Below, piece by piece: positions 1 to 5,686 of a DNA stretch of 10,037 nucleotides. The notes beneath the pieces were generated by a model. That model worked only from the letters and a program-made list of their open reading frames with translations, had not been told where the DNA came from and did no database searches. Both the position numbers and the translations under genes were made by a program. Each line of letters starts with the position of its first letter. The stretch's first letter is position 1. This stretch comes from an uncultured Rhodanobacteraceae bacterium (GTDB taxonomy: Bacteria; Pseudomonadota; Gammaproteobacteria; Xanthomonadales; Rhodanobacteraceae): NCBI GenBank assembly GCA_937902695.1, contig CALFNI010000520.1, positions 1 to 10,037 of the forward strand. Reading direction: 5' to 3'.

Positions 1-845
1 TCGCGCGCGACATCGCGCAGCGCTTCAACCATATCTACGGCCACGATTACTTCGCGCTGCCCGAAGCGAGCATCGAGGAAAACGTCGCGACGCTGCCCGG
101 CACCGACGGGCGCAAGATGTCCAAGAGCTACAACAACACGATCCCGCTCTGGCTGCCGGCGAAGGACCTCAGGAAGGCGATCCTCGGCATCGTCACCGAT
201 TCGCGTGCGCCGGGCGAGCCGAAGGATCCCGAGAACTCGAACATCTTCGCGATCTACCAGGCCTTCGCGAGCGCCGACGAGACGGCGGCGATGCGCCGCG
301 CGTTCGCCGACGGCATCGCATGGGGCGATGCGAAGCAGAAATTGTTCGAGCGTCTCGACGCCGAGCTCGCGCCCGCGCGCGAGCGTTACGACGCGCTCGT
401 CGCGCGCCCGCAGGAGATCGAAGATCGCCTCCTCGACGGCGCGAAGAAGGCCCGCGAGCGGAGCGGCGCATTCATCGGGAAGCTGCGCTGGGCGGTCGGT
501 GTGCGCAGGTTGACGGATCGCGCCGCCGCGGTCGGCGCGAAGACATCGAGCGACGAGGCGGCGCCGCTGCCGCAGATGAAGAGCTATCGCGAATCGGACG
601 GCCAGTTCTATTTCAAGCTCGAAGCCGACGGCGCCACGCTGCTGCAGAGCCGCGGGTTCGGCTCGCCCAAGGACGCGGGGCGTCTGTCGGCGGCGCTCAT
701 CGACGCCGGCGACGACACCGCGCTGCTCGCGCCGCTGCTTCGCGACGCGCTGCCCGTCGATCACGCCGCCGACGCGGCGGGCGTCGCCGCGGCGCTCGGC
801 CGGCTCAAGGCCGACAAGGTCGCGCGCGAGCAGGCGAAGCGCTGA
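1..845 (+). CDS. trpS: Tryptophanyl-tRNA synthetase, 3' part (start lies before the window)
   Basis: This cytoplasmic class I aminoacyl-tRNA synthetase charges tRNA-Trp with tryptophan using ATP. The reading frame is open from base 3 and gives 280 residues to the TGA at 843-845. The signature ARDIAQRFNHIYG is followed by LPGTDGRKMSKSYNNTIPLW. KMSKS, encoded at 114-128, is the second ATP-binding motif of class I synthetases; the first (HIGH) must lie upstream of the window. About 240 residues follow KMSKS, roughly 100 more than in the short E. coli type. The extra part ends in a small domain around 580-690 (DGQFYFKLEADGATLLQSRGF) that resembles the repeat unit of DUF1508/YegP-like proteins. 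From memory, long TrpS proteins with this tail occur in xanthomonads and relatives. The lpxO gene follows 37 bp downstream on the same strand and may share the transcript. The identity is secure; the role of the tail is unknown. Confidence 0.95.
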   Translation, partial: ARDIAQRFNHIYGHDYFALPEASIEENVATLPGTDGRKMSKSYNNTIPLWLPAKDLRKAILGIVTDSRAPGEPKDPENSNIFAIYQAFASADETAAMRRAFADGIAWGDAKQKLFERLDAELAPARERYDALVARPQEIEDRLLDGAKKARERSGAFIGKLRWAVGVRRLTDRAAAVGAKTSSDEAAPLPQMKSYRESDGQFYFKLEADGATLLQSRGFGSPKDAGRLSAALIDAGDDTALLAPLLRDALPVDHAADAAGVAAALGRLKADKVAREQAKR

Positions 846-882
846 CTCGGCGTATGCTTGATTCCCGCGCAACCGGATCCAC

Positions 883-1821
883 GTGACGCCCGTGCAGGTC
901 TCGATCCGCCTCGTCATCGTCGCACTGATCGCGTGCTATCTCGCGAGCGTGCTGTACGTGCATTTTCGCGGACGTGCGCGCCTTCGCTTCAGCCGGCAGA
1001 TTCTCGATCATTCGGGCCTCTTCGCGCCGTACAACATCCTGATGTACGCGTTTTCGGCCGTGCCCGCGAAACCCATTCTCGACCGGCCCGGATTTCCGCA
1101 TCTCGATCCGCTCCGCGACGGCTGGCGCGCGATCCGCGACGAGGCGCTGCACCTCTTCGACGAAGGCTTCATCCGCGCCGCGGAGAAGCACAACGACGCG
1201 AGCTTCGGCTCGTTCTTCAAGGAAGGCTGGAAGCGCTTTTACCTGAAGTGGTACGGCGAGCCGTTGCCGTCGGCGCACGCGCTCTGCCCGAACACGGTCG
1301 CGCTGCTCGACAGGATCCCGAGCGTGAAGGCCGCGATGTTCGCGCTGCTCCCGCCCGGCAGCAAGCTCAATCCGCACCGCGATCCGTTCGCGGGATCGCT
1401 GCGCTACCACCTCGGCCTCGTCACGCCGAACTCGGACGATTGCCTCATCTTCGTCGACGGCGAACCGTATGCGTGGCGCGACGGCGAGGACATCGTCTTC
1501 GACGAGACGTTCGTGCACTGGGCCGAGAACCGGACCGATCAGACGCGCGTGATCCTGTTCTGCGATGTCGAGCGACCGCTGAAGACGCCGTTCATGCGCG
1601 CGATCAATCGCGTCGTCAGCCGCGTGCTCGGCCGGGCCACCGCGACGCAGAACGTCGAGACCGAGCGCGTCGGCGCCGTGAACCGGCTCTATGGATTCGC
1701 GCACCGGGTCGGCGAGCGCAAGAAGGCGTTCAAGCGCAGGCACCCGCTCGGCTACAAGATCGCGCGGTATGCGCTGATCGTGCTCGTCGTCGGCTGGCTC
1801 GTGTTGCCTTGGATCACGTAA
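883..1821 (+). CDS. lpxO: LpxO-type lipid A hydroxylase (aspartyl/asparaginyl beta-hydroxylase family)
   Basis: LpxO is an Fe(II)/2-oxoglutarate dioxygenase of the inner membrane that adds a 2-hydroxyl group to a secondary acyl chain of lipid A, changing outer-membrane properties. The 312-residue product is close to the ~300 residues I recall for Salmonella LpxO and resembles it along its length: an N-terminal membrane segment (about 7-27) followed by YVHFRGRARLRFSRQ, then FFKEGWKRFYLKWYGEP, LPPGSKLNPHRDPFAGSLRY and FDETFVHWAENRTDQTRV. The iron ligands are predicted to be H165, D167 and H212, with R222 as the 2-oxoglutarate anchor. A second hydrophobic segment (about 293-311) closes the protein. 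The start is GTG at 883, with only a weak GGA ribosome-binding match; GTG at 892 is an alternative. It lies 37 bp after trpS. An AspH-family enzyme acting on another substrate is the main alternative, but the match beyond the catalytic core favours LpxO. Confidence 0.88.
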   Translation: MTPVQVSIRLVIVALIACYLASVLYVHFRGRARLRFSRQILDHSGLFAPYNILMYAFSAVPAKPILDRPGFPHLDPLRDGWRAIRDEALHLFDEGFIRAAEKHNDASFGSFFKEGWKRFYLKWYGEPLPSAHALCPNTVALLDRIPSVKAAMFALLPPGSKLNPHRDPFAGSLRYHLGLVTPNSDDCLIFVDGEPYAWRDGEDIVFDETFVHWAENRTDQTRVILFCDVERPLKTPFMRAINRVVSRVLGRATATQNVETERVGAVNRLYGFAHRVGERKKAFKRRHPLGYKIARYALIVLVVGWLVLPWIT

Positions 1822-1823
1822 CA

Positions 1824-1908
1824 CCGTCATTCCCGCGAAAGCGGGAACCTAGCGCCTTCGCTCCAGGCGCCGAAAGGCGCTGGGTCCCCGCCTTCGCGGG
1901 GACGACGG
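1824..1908. repeat. Palindromic intergenic repeat (dRS3/REP-like) between convergent genes
   Basis: The arms 1824-1858 and 1874-1908 are inverted copies, 35 nt each, identical at 30 positions; all five differences are transitions. Each arm holds its own hairpin (TTCCCGCGAAAGCGGGAA and TCCCCGCCTTCGCGGGGA). The left arm core, ATTCCC-8 nt-GGGAAC, differs by one base from the neisserial dRS3 consensus ATTCCC-N8-GGGAAT. Repeats of the form CGTCATTCCCGCG...CGCGGG are common in beta- and gammaproteobacterial genomes. The element occupies 85 of the 88 bp between the lpxO and dusB stop codons, so its RNA hairpin may end transcription from both sides. That it is multicopy in this genome is inferred. 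Confidence 0.85.
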
Positions 1909-1909
1909 G

Positions 1910-2905
1910 CTAAGCGGCGCGAAGCTCCGGCACGAGATCGGCCGCGAGCGCATCGAAGTAGTCGCGTGTCAGTCGCATCTGATCCGCAGCACTTTCCGCG
2001 CGATTGACGACCGAACGAAACGCCGCGTTCTCCGACCGATCTTTCGCATACCAGCCAAGATGCTTGCGCGCGATGCGCACGCCCTGCTGCTCGCCGTAGA
2101 ACGCGTAGAGATCGTCGAGATGGCCGAGCAGGATGTCGCGCACCTCGGCCGGCTCCGGCGACGCGACGATCTCGCCGGTGGCGAGATAGCGCGCGATCTC
2201 GCCGAAGATCCATGGCCGCCCCTGCGCCGCGCGGCCGATCATGACCGCATCGCAACGCGTCAGCGCGAGCACGGCTTTCGCCTTCTGCGGCGAGTCGACG
2301 TCGCCGTTCGCGAACACCGGAATGCGGATCGCAGCCTTGATCGCCGCGATCGTCTCGTACTCGGCATCGCCTTCGTAAAGATCGGCGCGCGTGCGCCCGT
2401 GCACCGCGAGCGCCGCGATGCCGGCATCCTCCGCGATTCTGGCGATGCGGACGCCATTGCGGTTCGCGCGGTTCCAGCCGGTGCGGATCTTCAGCGTCAC
2501 CGGCACGTCGACCGCCTTCACGACGGCATCGACGATGCGCGCGACGAGCGCCTCGTCCTGCAACAGCGCGCTGCCCGACCAGACGTTGCAGACCTTCTTC
2601 GCCGGGCAGCCCATGTTGATGTCGACGATCTCGGCGCCGTGATCGACGTTGAAGCGCGCGGCCTCGGCGAGCATTGCGGGATCGTAGCCCGCGATCTGCA
2701 CGCTCACCGGTTCCGGCTCGCCGACATGGTCCATGCGCCTCTGCGATTTCCGCGTCGCCCAGAGGCGCGGATCGGCCGTCGTCATTTCCGAGACGGCAAG
2801 CCCCGCGCCGAGCCGTTTGCAGAGCTGACGGAACGGCTTGTCGGTGACGCCGGCCATCGGCGCGAGCACGACGGGCGGGTCGATGAGGTAGGGGCCGATG
2901 CGCAT
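1910..2905 (-). CDS. dusB: tRNA-dihydrouridine synthase B
   Basis: This FMN enzyme uses NADPH to reduce specific uridines in the tRNA D-loop to dihydrouridine. The 331-residue product has the full DusB pattern: LAPMAGVTDKPFRQLC near the N-terminus (FMN site), VDINMGCPAKKV with catalytic Cys100, VTLKIRTGW with K139, VHGRTR with H169 and R171, FANGDV around 199-203, MIGRAAQGRPWIF at 222-234, and the C-terminal tRNA-binding helical domain with RIARKHLGWY. The length matches E. coli DusB. The ATG at 2905 lies 9 nt after the stop of the delta-60 gene. No good Shine-Dalgarno precedes it, but TAGAAT does, six bases upstream, so the mRNA may be leaderless. In many gammaproteobacteria and betaproteobacteria dusB is followed by fis; here no gene follows, only the palindrome and convergent lpxO. 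Confidence 0.96.
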   Translation of the reverse strand: MRIGPYLIDPPVVLAPMAGVTDKPFRQLCKRLGAGLAVSEMTTADPRLWATRKSQRRMDHVGEPEPVSVQIAGYDPAMLAEAARFNVDHGAEIVDINMGCPAKKVCNVWSGSALLQDEALVARIVDAVVKAVDVPVTLKIRTGWNRANRNGVRIARIAEDAGIAALAVHGRTRADLYEGDAEYETIAAIKAAIRIPVFANGDVDSPQKAKAVLALTRCDAVMIGRAAQGRPWIFGEIARYLATGEIVASPEPAEVRDILLGHLDDLYAFYGEQQGVRIARKHLGWYAKDRSENAAFRSVVNRAESAADQMRLTRDYFDALAADLVPELRAA

Positions 2906-2911
2906 CCGCCC

Positions 2912-2917
2912 ATTCTA
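2912..2917 (-). promoter_or_regulatory. Candidate -10 box (TAGAAT) for dusB
   Basis: On the minus strand the sequence reads GCTAGAAT, then GGGCGG, then ATG. TAGAAT matches five of six bases of the sigma-70 -10 box and includes the TAG stop of the upstream gene. A poor -35 candidate, TCGATC (2940-2935), lies 17 nt upstream. Transcription would begin at or next to the A of the dusB ATG. GCTAGAAT also precedes the hydroxylase gene at 7141-7148. This is a sequence match only. Confidence 0.35.
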
Positions 2918-4324
2918 GCGGGCCGCGAGCAAGCGATCGAAGCCGTTCGCGAACACGTGCTCGTCGACGACGATGCGCAGGACCGCGAAGTGCTCGGTCG
3001 CGCCGGGTTCGGGGCCGGTCAGACCGCCCGCGGCGAGCAGCTTGCCGCCCGGCTGCGCGACGACTCTCACCGCATCGAATGCGCGGCCGTCCGGAATCTC
3101 GACGATGGCGATGCCGCCCTGTCCGAATGTGGCGTCCGGATTGCCGTCGGCGTCGAATGCCGCGACGACGACCGCGACGTTGGCGTACTCGACGCCGTCC
3201 GTCAGCGGGCCCGCGACGAACCAGCCGCCCTGCGATCGGGGCAGGATCAGCGACGGCAGCGGAAACCCGGCGGGCATCTGCAGCGTGCCGAAACCGCCTG
3301 CGCCGAAGGTCGGATCGAGCGCGCCGTCGTCGTCCAGACGCGCGAGGAACAACTGCGCGACGGGAGGGCTCGGTCCCCATCCGCCGGCGACGAGCATCTT
3401 GCCGTCGGCGACCGGCAGGAGCGCGGACGCGACGGCCTGCGCGAGATCGATCTGTGCGCGGCTGTACTCACCGAACGTGAAATCGAAATCGCCATCCGCC
3501 TGCAGGCGAAACAGCGCCGCGACCTGTGCGATCGGATCGGAGGCGGCACCGGCCACGACGATGCGGCCCAGCGCGTCGACGCCGAGCGCGAACGGGAGGT
3601 TCATTTTGCTGTGCCGAGGCGGCGGGCCCGGATCGCCCCAGAAAGTCAGCGCCTGGCGTCCCGGAACGAAATCGGGATCGAGCAGCCCGTCCGGCGTCAG
3701 TCGCGTCGACCCGACCCAGTACTCCAGACGCGTATTCACGGCGAAATGTTCGACGGTCGTGCCCGTGACGAGCAGCCGCCCCGAAGCATCGAGCGCCAGA
3801 CGCGTGCCCTGGTCGATGTTGCCGAAGTTCGCGAAGCCGAAATGCACGCTGCCGCCGTTGCCGAAAGCAGCATCGAGATCGCCCGTGGCATCGACCTTGA
3901 CCAGCGCATACTGCGAATTGACGGCGGCGAAGCCGAAATGCGCCTCGCCGAGCGCGATCGCGGAGCCATCGCCTAGGACGGCCACATCGTTGATCGCGTC
4001 CGCGCTCTCGCCGCCCACGCCGTCGAGATCGAAGTCGACCAGTCGGAAGCCGCCGCCGTCCGCGGCAAAGTTCGTGTCGAGCGCACCGGCGGACGACAGG
4101 CGAAACAGCGCGAAATCGTCGTTGCCGCGAATACCCGGCGCGCGCCCGCCCACGACGACGCGTCCCAAAACATCCGGTGCGACCGCATTCGCGCGCGCCG
4201 GACCGGCCGCCCACCCGATCTCGACGATGCCGCCCGTGCCGAAGGACGGATCGAGGTACGCGCTGTCGGCTGCGGCCGGGTCGGACATCGCGGCAAGCGG
4301 AATCAGGAGTGATATAGCGCGCAT
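2915..4324 (-). CDS. Secreted delta-60 repeat protein with VFANGFD-type C-terminal tail
   Basis: The start is set at the ATG at 4324 (469 residues), because a strong GGAGGAGGT lies just upstream; the in-frame ATG at 4339 is itself ahead of that site. Residues 1-19 look like a short signal peptide (ISLLIPLAA core, cleavage near AAA/D), so the protein is probably exported. The mature part is built from about seven units of roughly 60 residues. Each has a beta strand pair with a VVVGG- or LLVTG-like core, an ALFRL-like strand, then a LDPSFGTGGI-type turn (LDPSFG, LDTNF, LDAAFG, LDPDF, FDFTFG, LDPTFG, PDATFG). This is the delta-60 repeat family (TIGR02608), predicted to fold as a beta-propeller-like array. 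The C-terminus carries EHVFANGFDRL, resembling a short ending I recall from many exported xanthomonad proteins. Function and ligand are unknown. The family call is firm; the topology is inferred. Confidence 0.85.
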   Translation of the reverse strand: MRAISLLIPLAAMSDPAAADSAYLDPSFGTGGIVEIGWAAGPARANAVAPDVLGRVVVGGRAPGIRGNDDFALFRLSSAGALDTNFAADGGGFRLVDFDLDGVGGESADAINDVAVLGDGSAIALGEAHFGFAAVNSQYALVKVDATGDLDAAFGNGGSVHFGFANFGNIDQGTRLALDASGRLLVTGTTVEHFAVNTRLEYWVGSTRLTPDGLLDPDFVPGRQALTFWGDPGPPPRHSKMNLPFALGVDALGRIVVAGAASDPIAQVAALFRLQADGDFDFTFGEYSRAQIDLAQAVASALLPVADGKMLVAGGWGPSPPVAQLFLARLDDDGALDPTFGAGGFGTLQMPAGFPLPSLILPRSQGGWFVAGPLTDGVEYANVAVVVAAFDADGNPDATFGQGGIAIVEIPDGRAFDAVRVVAQPGGKLLAAGGLTGPEPGATEHFAVLRIVVDEHVFANGFDRLLAAR

Positions 4325-4327
4325 GGC

Positions 4328-4336
4328 ACCTCCTCC
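4328..4336 (-). promoter_or_regulatory. Ribosome-binding site that fixes the delta-60 protein start
   Basis: The minus strand reads GGAGGAGGT followed by GCC and then ATG at 4324. This is the strongest Shine-Dalgarno match in the window. It makes 4324 the start rather than 4339, and places the hydrophobic signal peptide at the N-terminus. Confidence 0.8.
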
Positions 4337-4347
4337 CATTCACCCCG

Positions 4348-4353
4348 ATTATC
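4348..4353 (-). promoter_or_regulatory. Candidate -10 box (GATAAT) for the delta-60 gene
   Basis: GATAAT on the minus strand matches five of six bases of TATAAT. It lies in the 52-bp gap after the kinase stop codon and would start transcription about 17 nt before the 4324 ATG. No convincing -35 box is present at 16-18 nt spacing, so co-transcription with the kinase gene is equally possible. Confidence 0.25.
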
Positions 4354-4376
4354 GTAACGCGTCCCAGGCCAGGTGG

Positions 4377-5357
4377 TCAGCGCGCGAAGCGCCGCGCGAC
4401 TGCGCCGAAGGTCGGCATCGCCGGCGCAGTGCCGACCGTCTCCGTCGAGATCGCCGCGACGCGATTCGCGTGCATGACCGCATCGAGGAAGGGCTTGTCG
4501 CGAAAACGCAGCATCGCGGCCGCGAGCGCGCCCGAGAACGCATCGCCCGCGCCGGTCGAATCGACTGCGTTCACCTTCTCGGCCCGCACGCGATAGAACG
4601 ATTTGGCGTCGCCGCGCTTGTCCGAGCGCTCGTCGTGCGAGACGAAGCAGCCCTCCGCGCCGAGCGTCACGATAACGGTCGGCACCCCGAGCGTTCGCGC
4701 CAATGCATGCAGCTCGCTGTTCGGGCGTTCCACGAGTGTCGCCGCCGCGACGCGCTCGCCGGCGATGCGCTCGAGCAGCAGGGCGAACTCGGTCTCGTTC
4801 GGCGTGACGAGGTCGCACTCGCCAAGCAGCTGCGCATCGAGCTCGGGATGCACCGGGGCCGGGTTGAGCAGCCTCAGCAAGCCGAAGCGCTTGCCGATCG
4901 CGAGCGCGGTGGCGATCGCGTCCAGATTGTTTTCGAGCTGCAGCACGAGGATCTTCGCGCCATCGAACGCATCGGCCTGGGCCTCGACGAAGGCGGGATC
5001 GAGCCGCTCGTTCGCGGCAAGGTTCACGACGAGCAGGTTCGCGCCGGTCTGGTCGACGACGATGCTCGATGCCGCAGTCGGCGCGTCGGCGACGACCAGC
5101 CAGCGGCACGGCAATCCTTCGTCCTCGCCGAAGCGGCGCGCGATCGCGCCGAGGTGGTCGTCGCCGATCGCGCCGATGAACAACGTGGCCACGCCCTGGC
5201 GCAGGCACGCCACGGCCTGGTTGAAGCCTTTGCCGCCGGGGCCGGTGTTGAAGCCGAGCGCGCGGCGCGTTTCGCCGACTTCGGGGAAGCGGTCCGTGAG
5301 CCAGGCGTGATCCTGGACGTAGGAGCCGACGACGATGACGTCCGCGGTGCGATCCAT
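4377..5357 (-). CDS. Ribokinase-family (PfkB) sugar kinase
   Basis: The 326-residue product belongs to the PfkB fold and looks most like ribokinase, which phosphorylates D-ribose to ribose 5-phosphate with ATP in the cytoplasm. Visible motifs are GPGGKGFNQA (39-48), NPAP (165-168), LVTPNETE (183-190), TLGAEG (231-236) and the anion-hole/catalytic motif DSTGAGDAFSG (266-276) with base D272. Compared with the known E. coli ribose ligands, D16, G42, K43 and N46 are kept and a glutamate lies at 142 near E143, but N14 is replaced by Val in GSYVQDH. The substrate may therefore be ribose, a related sugar or a nucleoside. The upstream gene on the same strand encodes a nucleoside transporter, which supports a salvage role. 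Only a weak Shine-Dalgarno is seen before the ATG at 5357. Family call high; exact substrate open. Confidence 0.87.
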   Translation of the reverse strand: MDRTADVIVVGSYVQDHAWLTDRFPEVGETRRALGFNTGPGGKGFNQAVACLRQGVATLFIGAIGDDHLGAIARRFGEDEGLPCRWLVVADAPTAASSIVVDQTGANLLVVNLAANERLDPAFVEAQADAFDGAKILVLQLENNLDAIATALAIGKRFGLLRLLNPAPVHPELDAQLLGECDLVTPNETEFALLLERIAGERVAAATLVERPNSELHALARTLGVPTVIVTLGAEGCFVSHDERSDKRGDAKSFYRVRAEKVNAVDSTGAGDAFSGALAAAMLRFRDKPFLDAVMHANRVAAISTETVGTAPAMPTFGAVARRFAR

Positions 5358-5386
5358 GGCTGCGCAATTCCGGGGGAATGCGCGGA

Positions 5387-5392
5387 AGTTTA
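5387..5392 (-). promoter_or_regulatory. Candidate -10 box (TAAACT) for the kinase gene
   Basis: The minus strand reads GCTAAACT, with transcription predicted to begin about 23 nt before the ATG at 5357. It matches only four of six -10 bases and has no clear -35 box. It is listed because it shares the GCTA-n-A pattern with candidates before dusB, the hydroxylase gene and the oxidoreductase gene. Confidence 0.2.
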
Positions 5393-5416
5393 GCGTCGAC
5401 CTCGTCCGCCGCGCGC

Positions 5417-5552
5417 CTTTCCCGCTCTCCCGTTTGCGGGAGGGGGCTGGGGCGAGGGCAATCTTGCGGCGGCGCTACATTTTGAAATGCGCTGGAGCGG
5501 TTGCCTCGGCATGCCCTCACCCTACCCTCTCCCGCAAGCGGGAGAGGGGAAG
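5417..5552. repeat. Paired inverted palindromic repeat (REP doublet, REPIN-like)
   Basis: Two related palindromic units face each other. The left arm is 5417-5460 and the right arm 5512-5552. Reverse-complemented, the right arm aligns with the left along its length with a handful of substitutions and three single-base gaps. Each arm has its own hairpin, CTCCCGTTTGCGGGAG and CTCTCCCGCAAGCGGGAGAG, next to a GAGGGCA end. A 51-bp centre separates them. This architecture fits a REP doublet or small non-autonomous mobile element. No transposase lies in the window. The motif CCCTCTCCCGCAAGCGGGAGAGGG is a familiar dispersed repeat in GC-rich proteobacteria, from memory. Confidence 0.82.
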
Positions 5553-5686
5553 TGCGATCAGCAGCCGCCCTGGATCACGATGTCGACGCGTTCCCGCGTG
5601 CGGACGCGACGTCATCGGTGCCCAAGCGCGCCGTGAACCGATACAAACCCTTGCAAAGGCGCGACATGCGCGCTGGACGGAACGCG

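Larger units (their letters stand above)
5358..5686. other. 329-bp intergenic region between transporter and kinase genes
   Basis: The region holds the paired palindromic repeat at 5417-5552 and a possible kinase promoter at 5387-5392. The remaining 134 bp next to the transporter stop (5553-5686) have no convincing gene, tRNA or terminator. The repeat lies between the two co-directional genes and could attenuate read-through between them. Confidence 0.7.

Noticed and set aside
1827..3380. Minus-strand open frame of 517 codons overlapping dusB in another frame
   Set aside because: It is an arginine-rich shadow of dusB and the delta-60 gene and runs through the palindromic repeat.
2060..3976. 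Plus-strand open frame of 638 codons antisense to dusB and the delta-60 gene
   Set aside because: The translation is rich in Arg, Asp and His with no recognisable domain; both genes on the other strand have clear family motifs.
2973..5393. Very long plus-strand open frame (806 codons) across the delta-60 and kinase genes
   Set aside because: It is antisense to two well-supported genes, its translation is low-complexity Arg/Pro/Ser/Ala, and GC-rich codon bias readily leaves antisense frames open.
1824..5552. CRISPR-like array from the repeated CCCGC-type palindromes
   Set aside because: The two elements are different families, each a single inverted pair with no regular spacers.
5558..5614. 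Short minus-strand open tail ending RERVDIVIQGGC before a stop
   Set aside because: About 18 codons with no start; it could be the remnant of a lost gene, but it is too short to support that.
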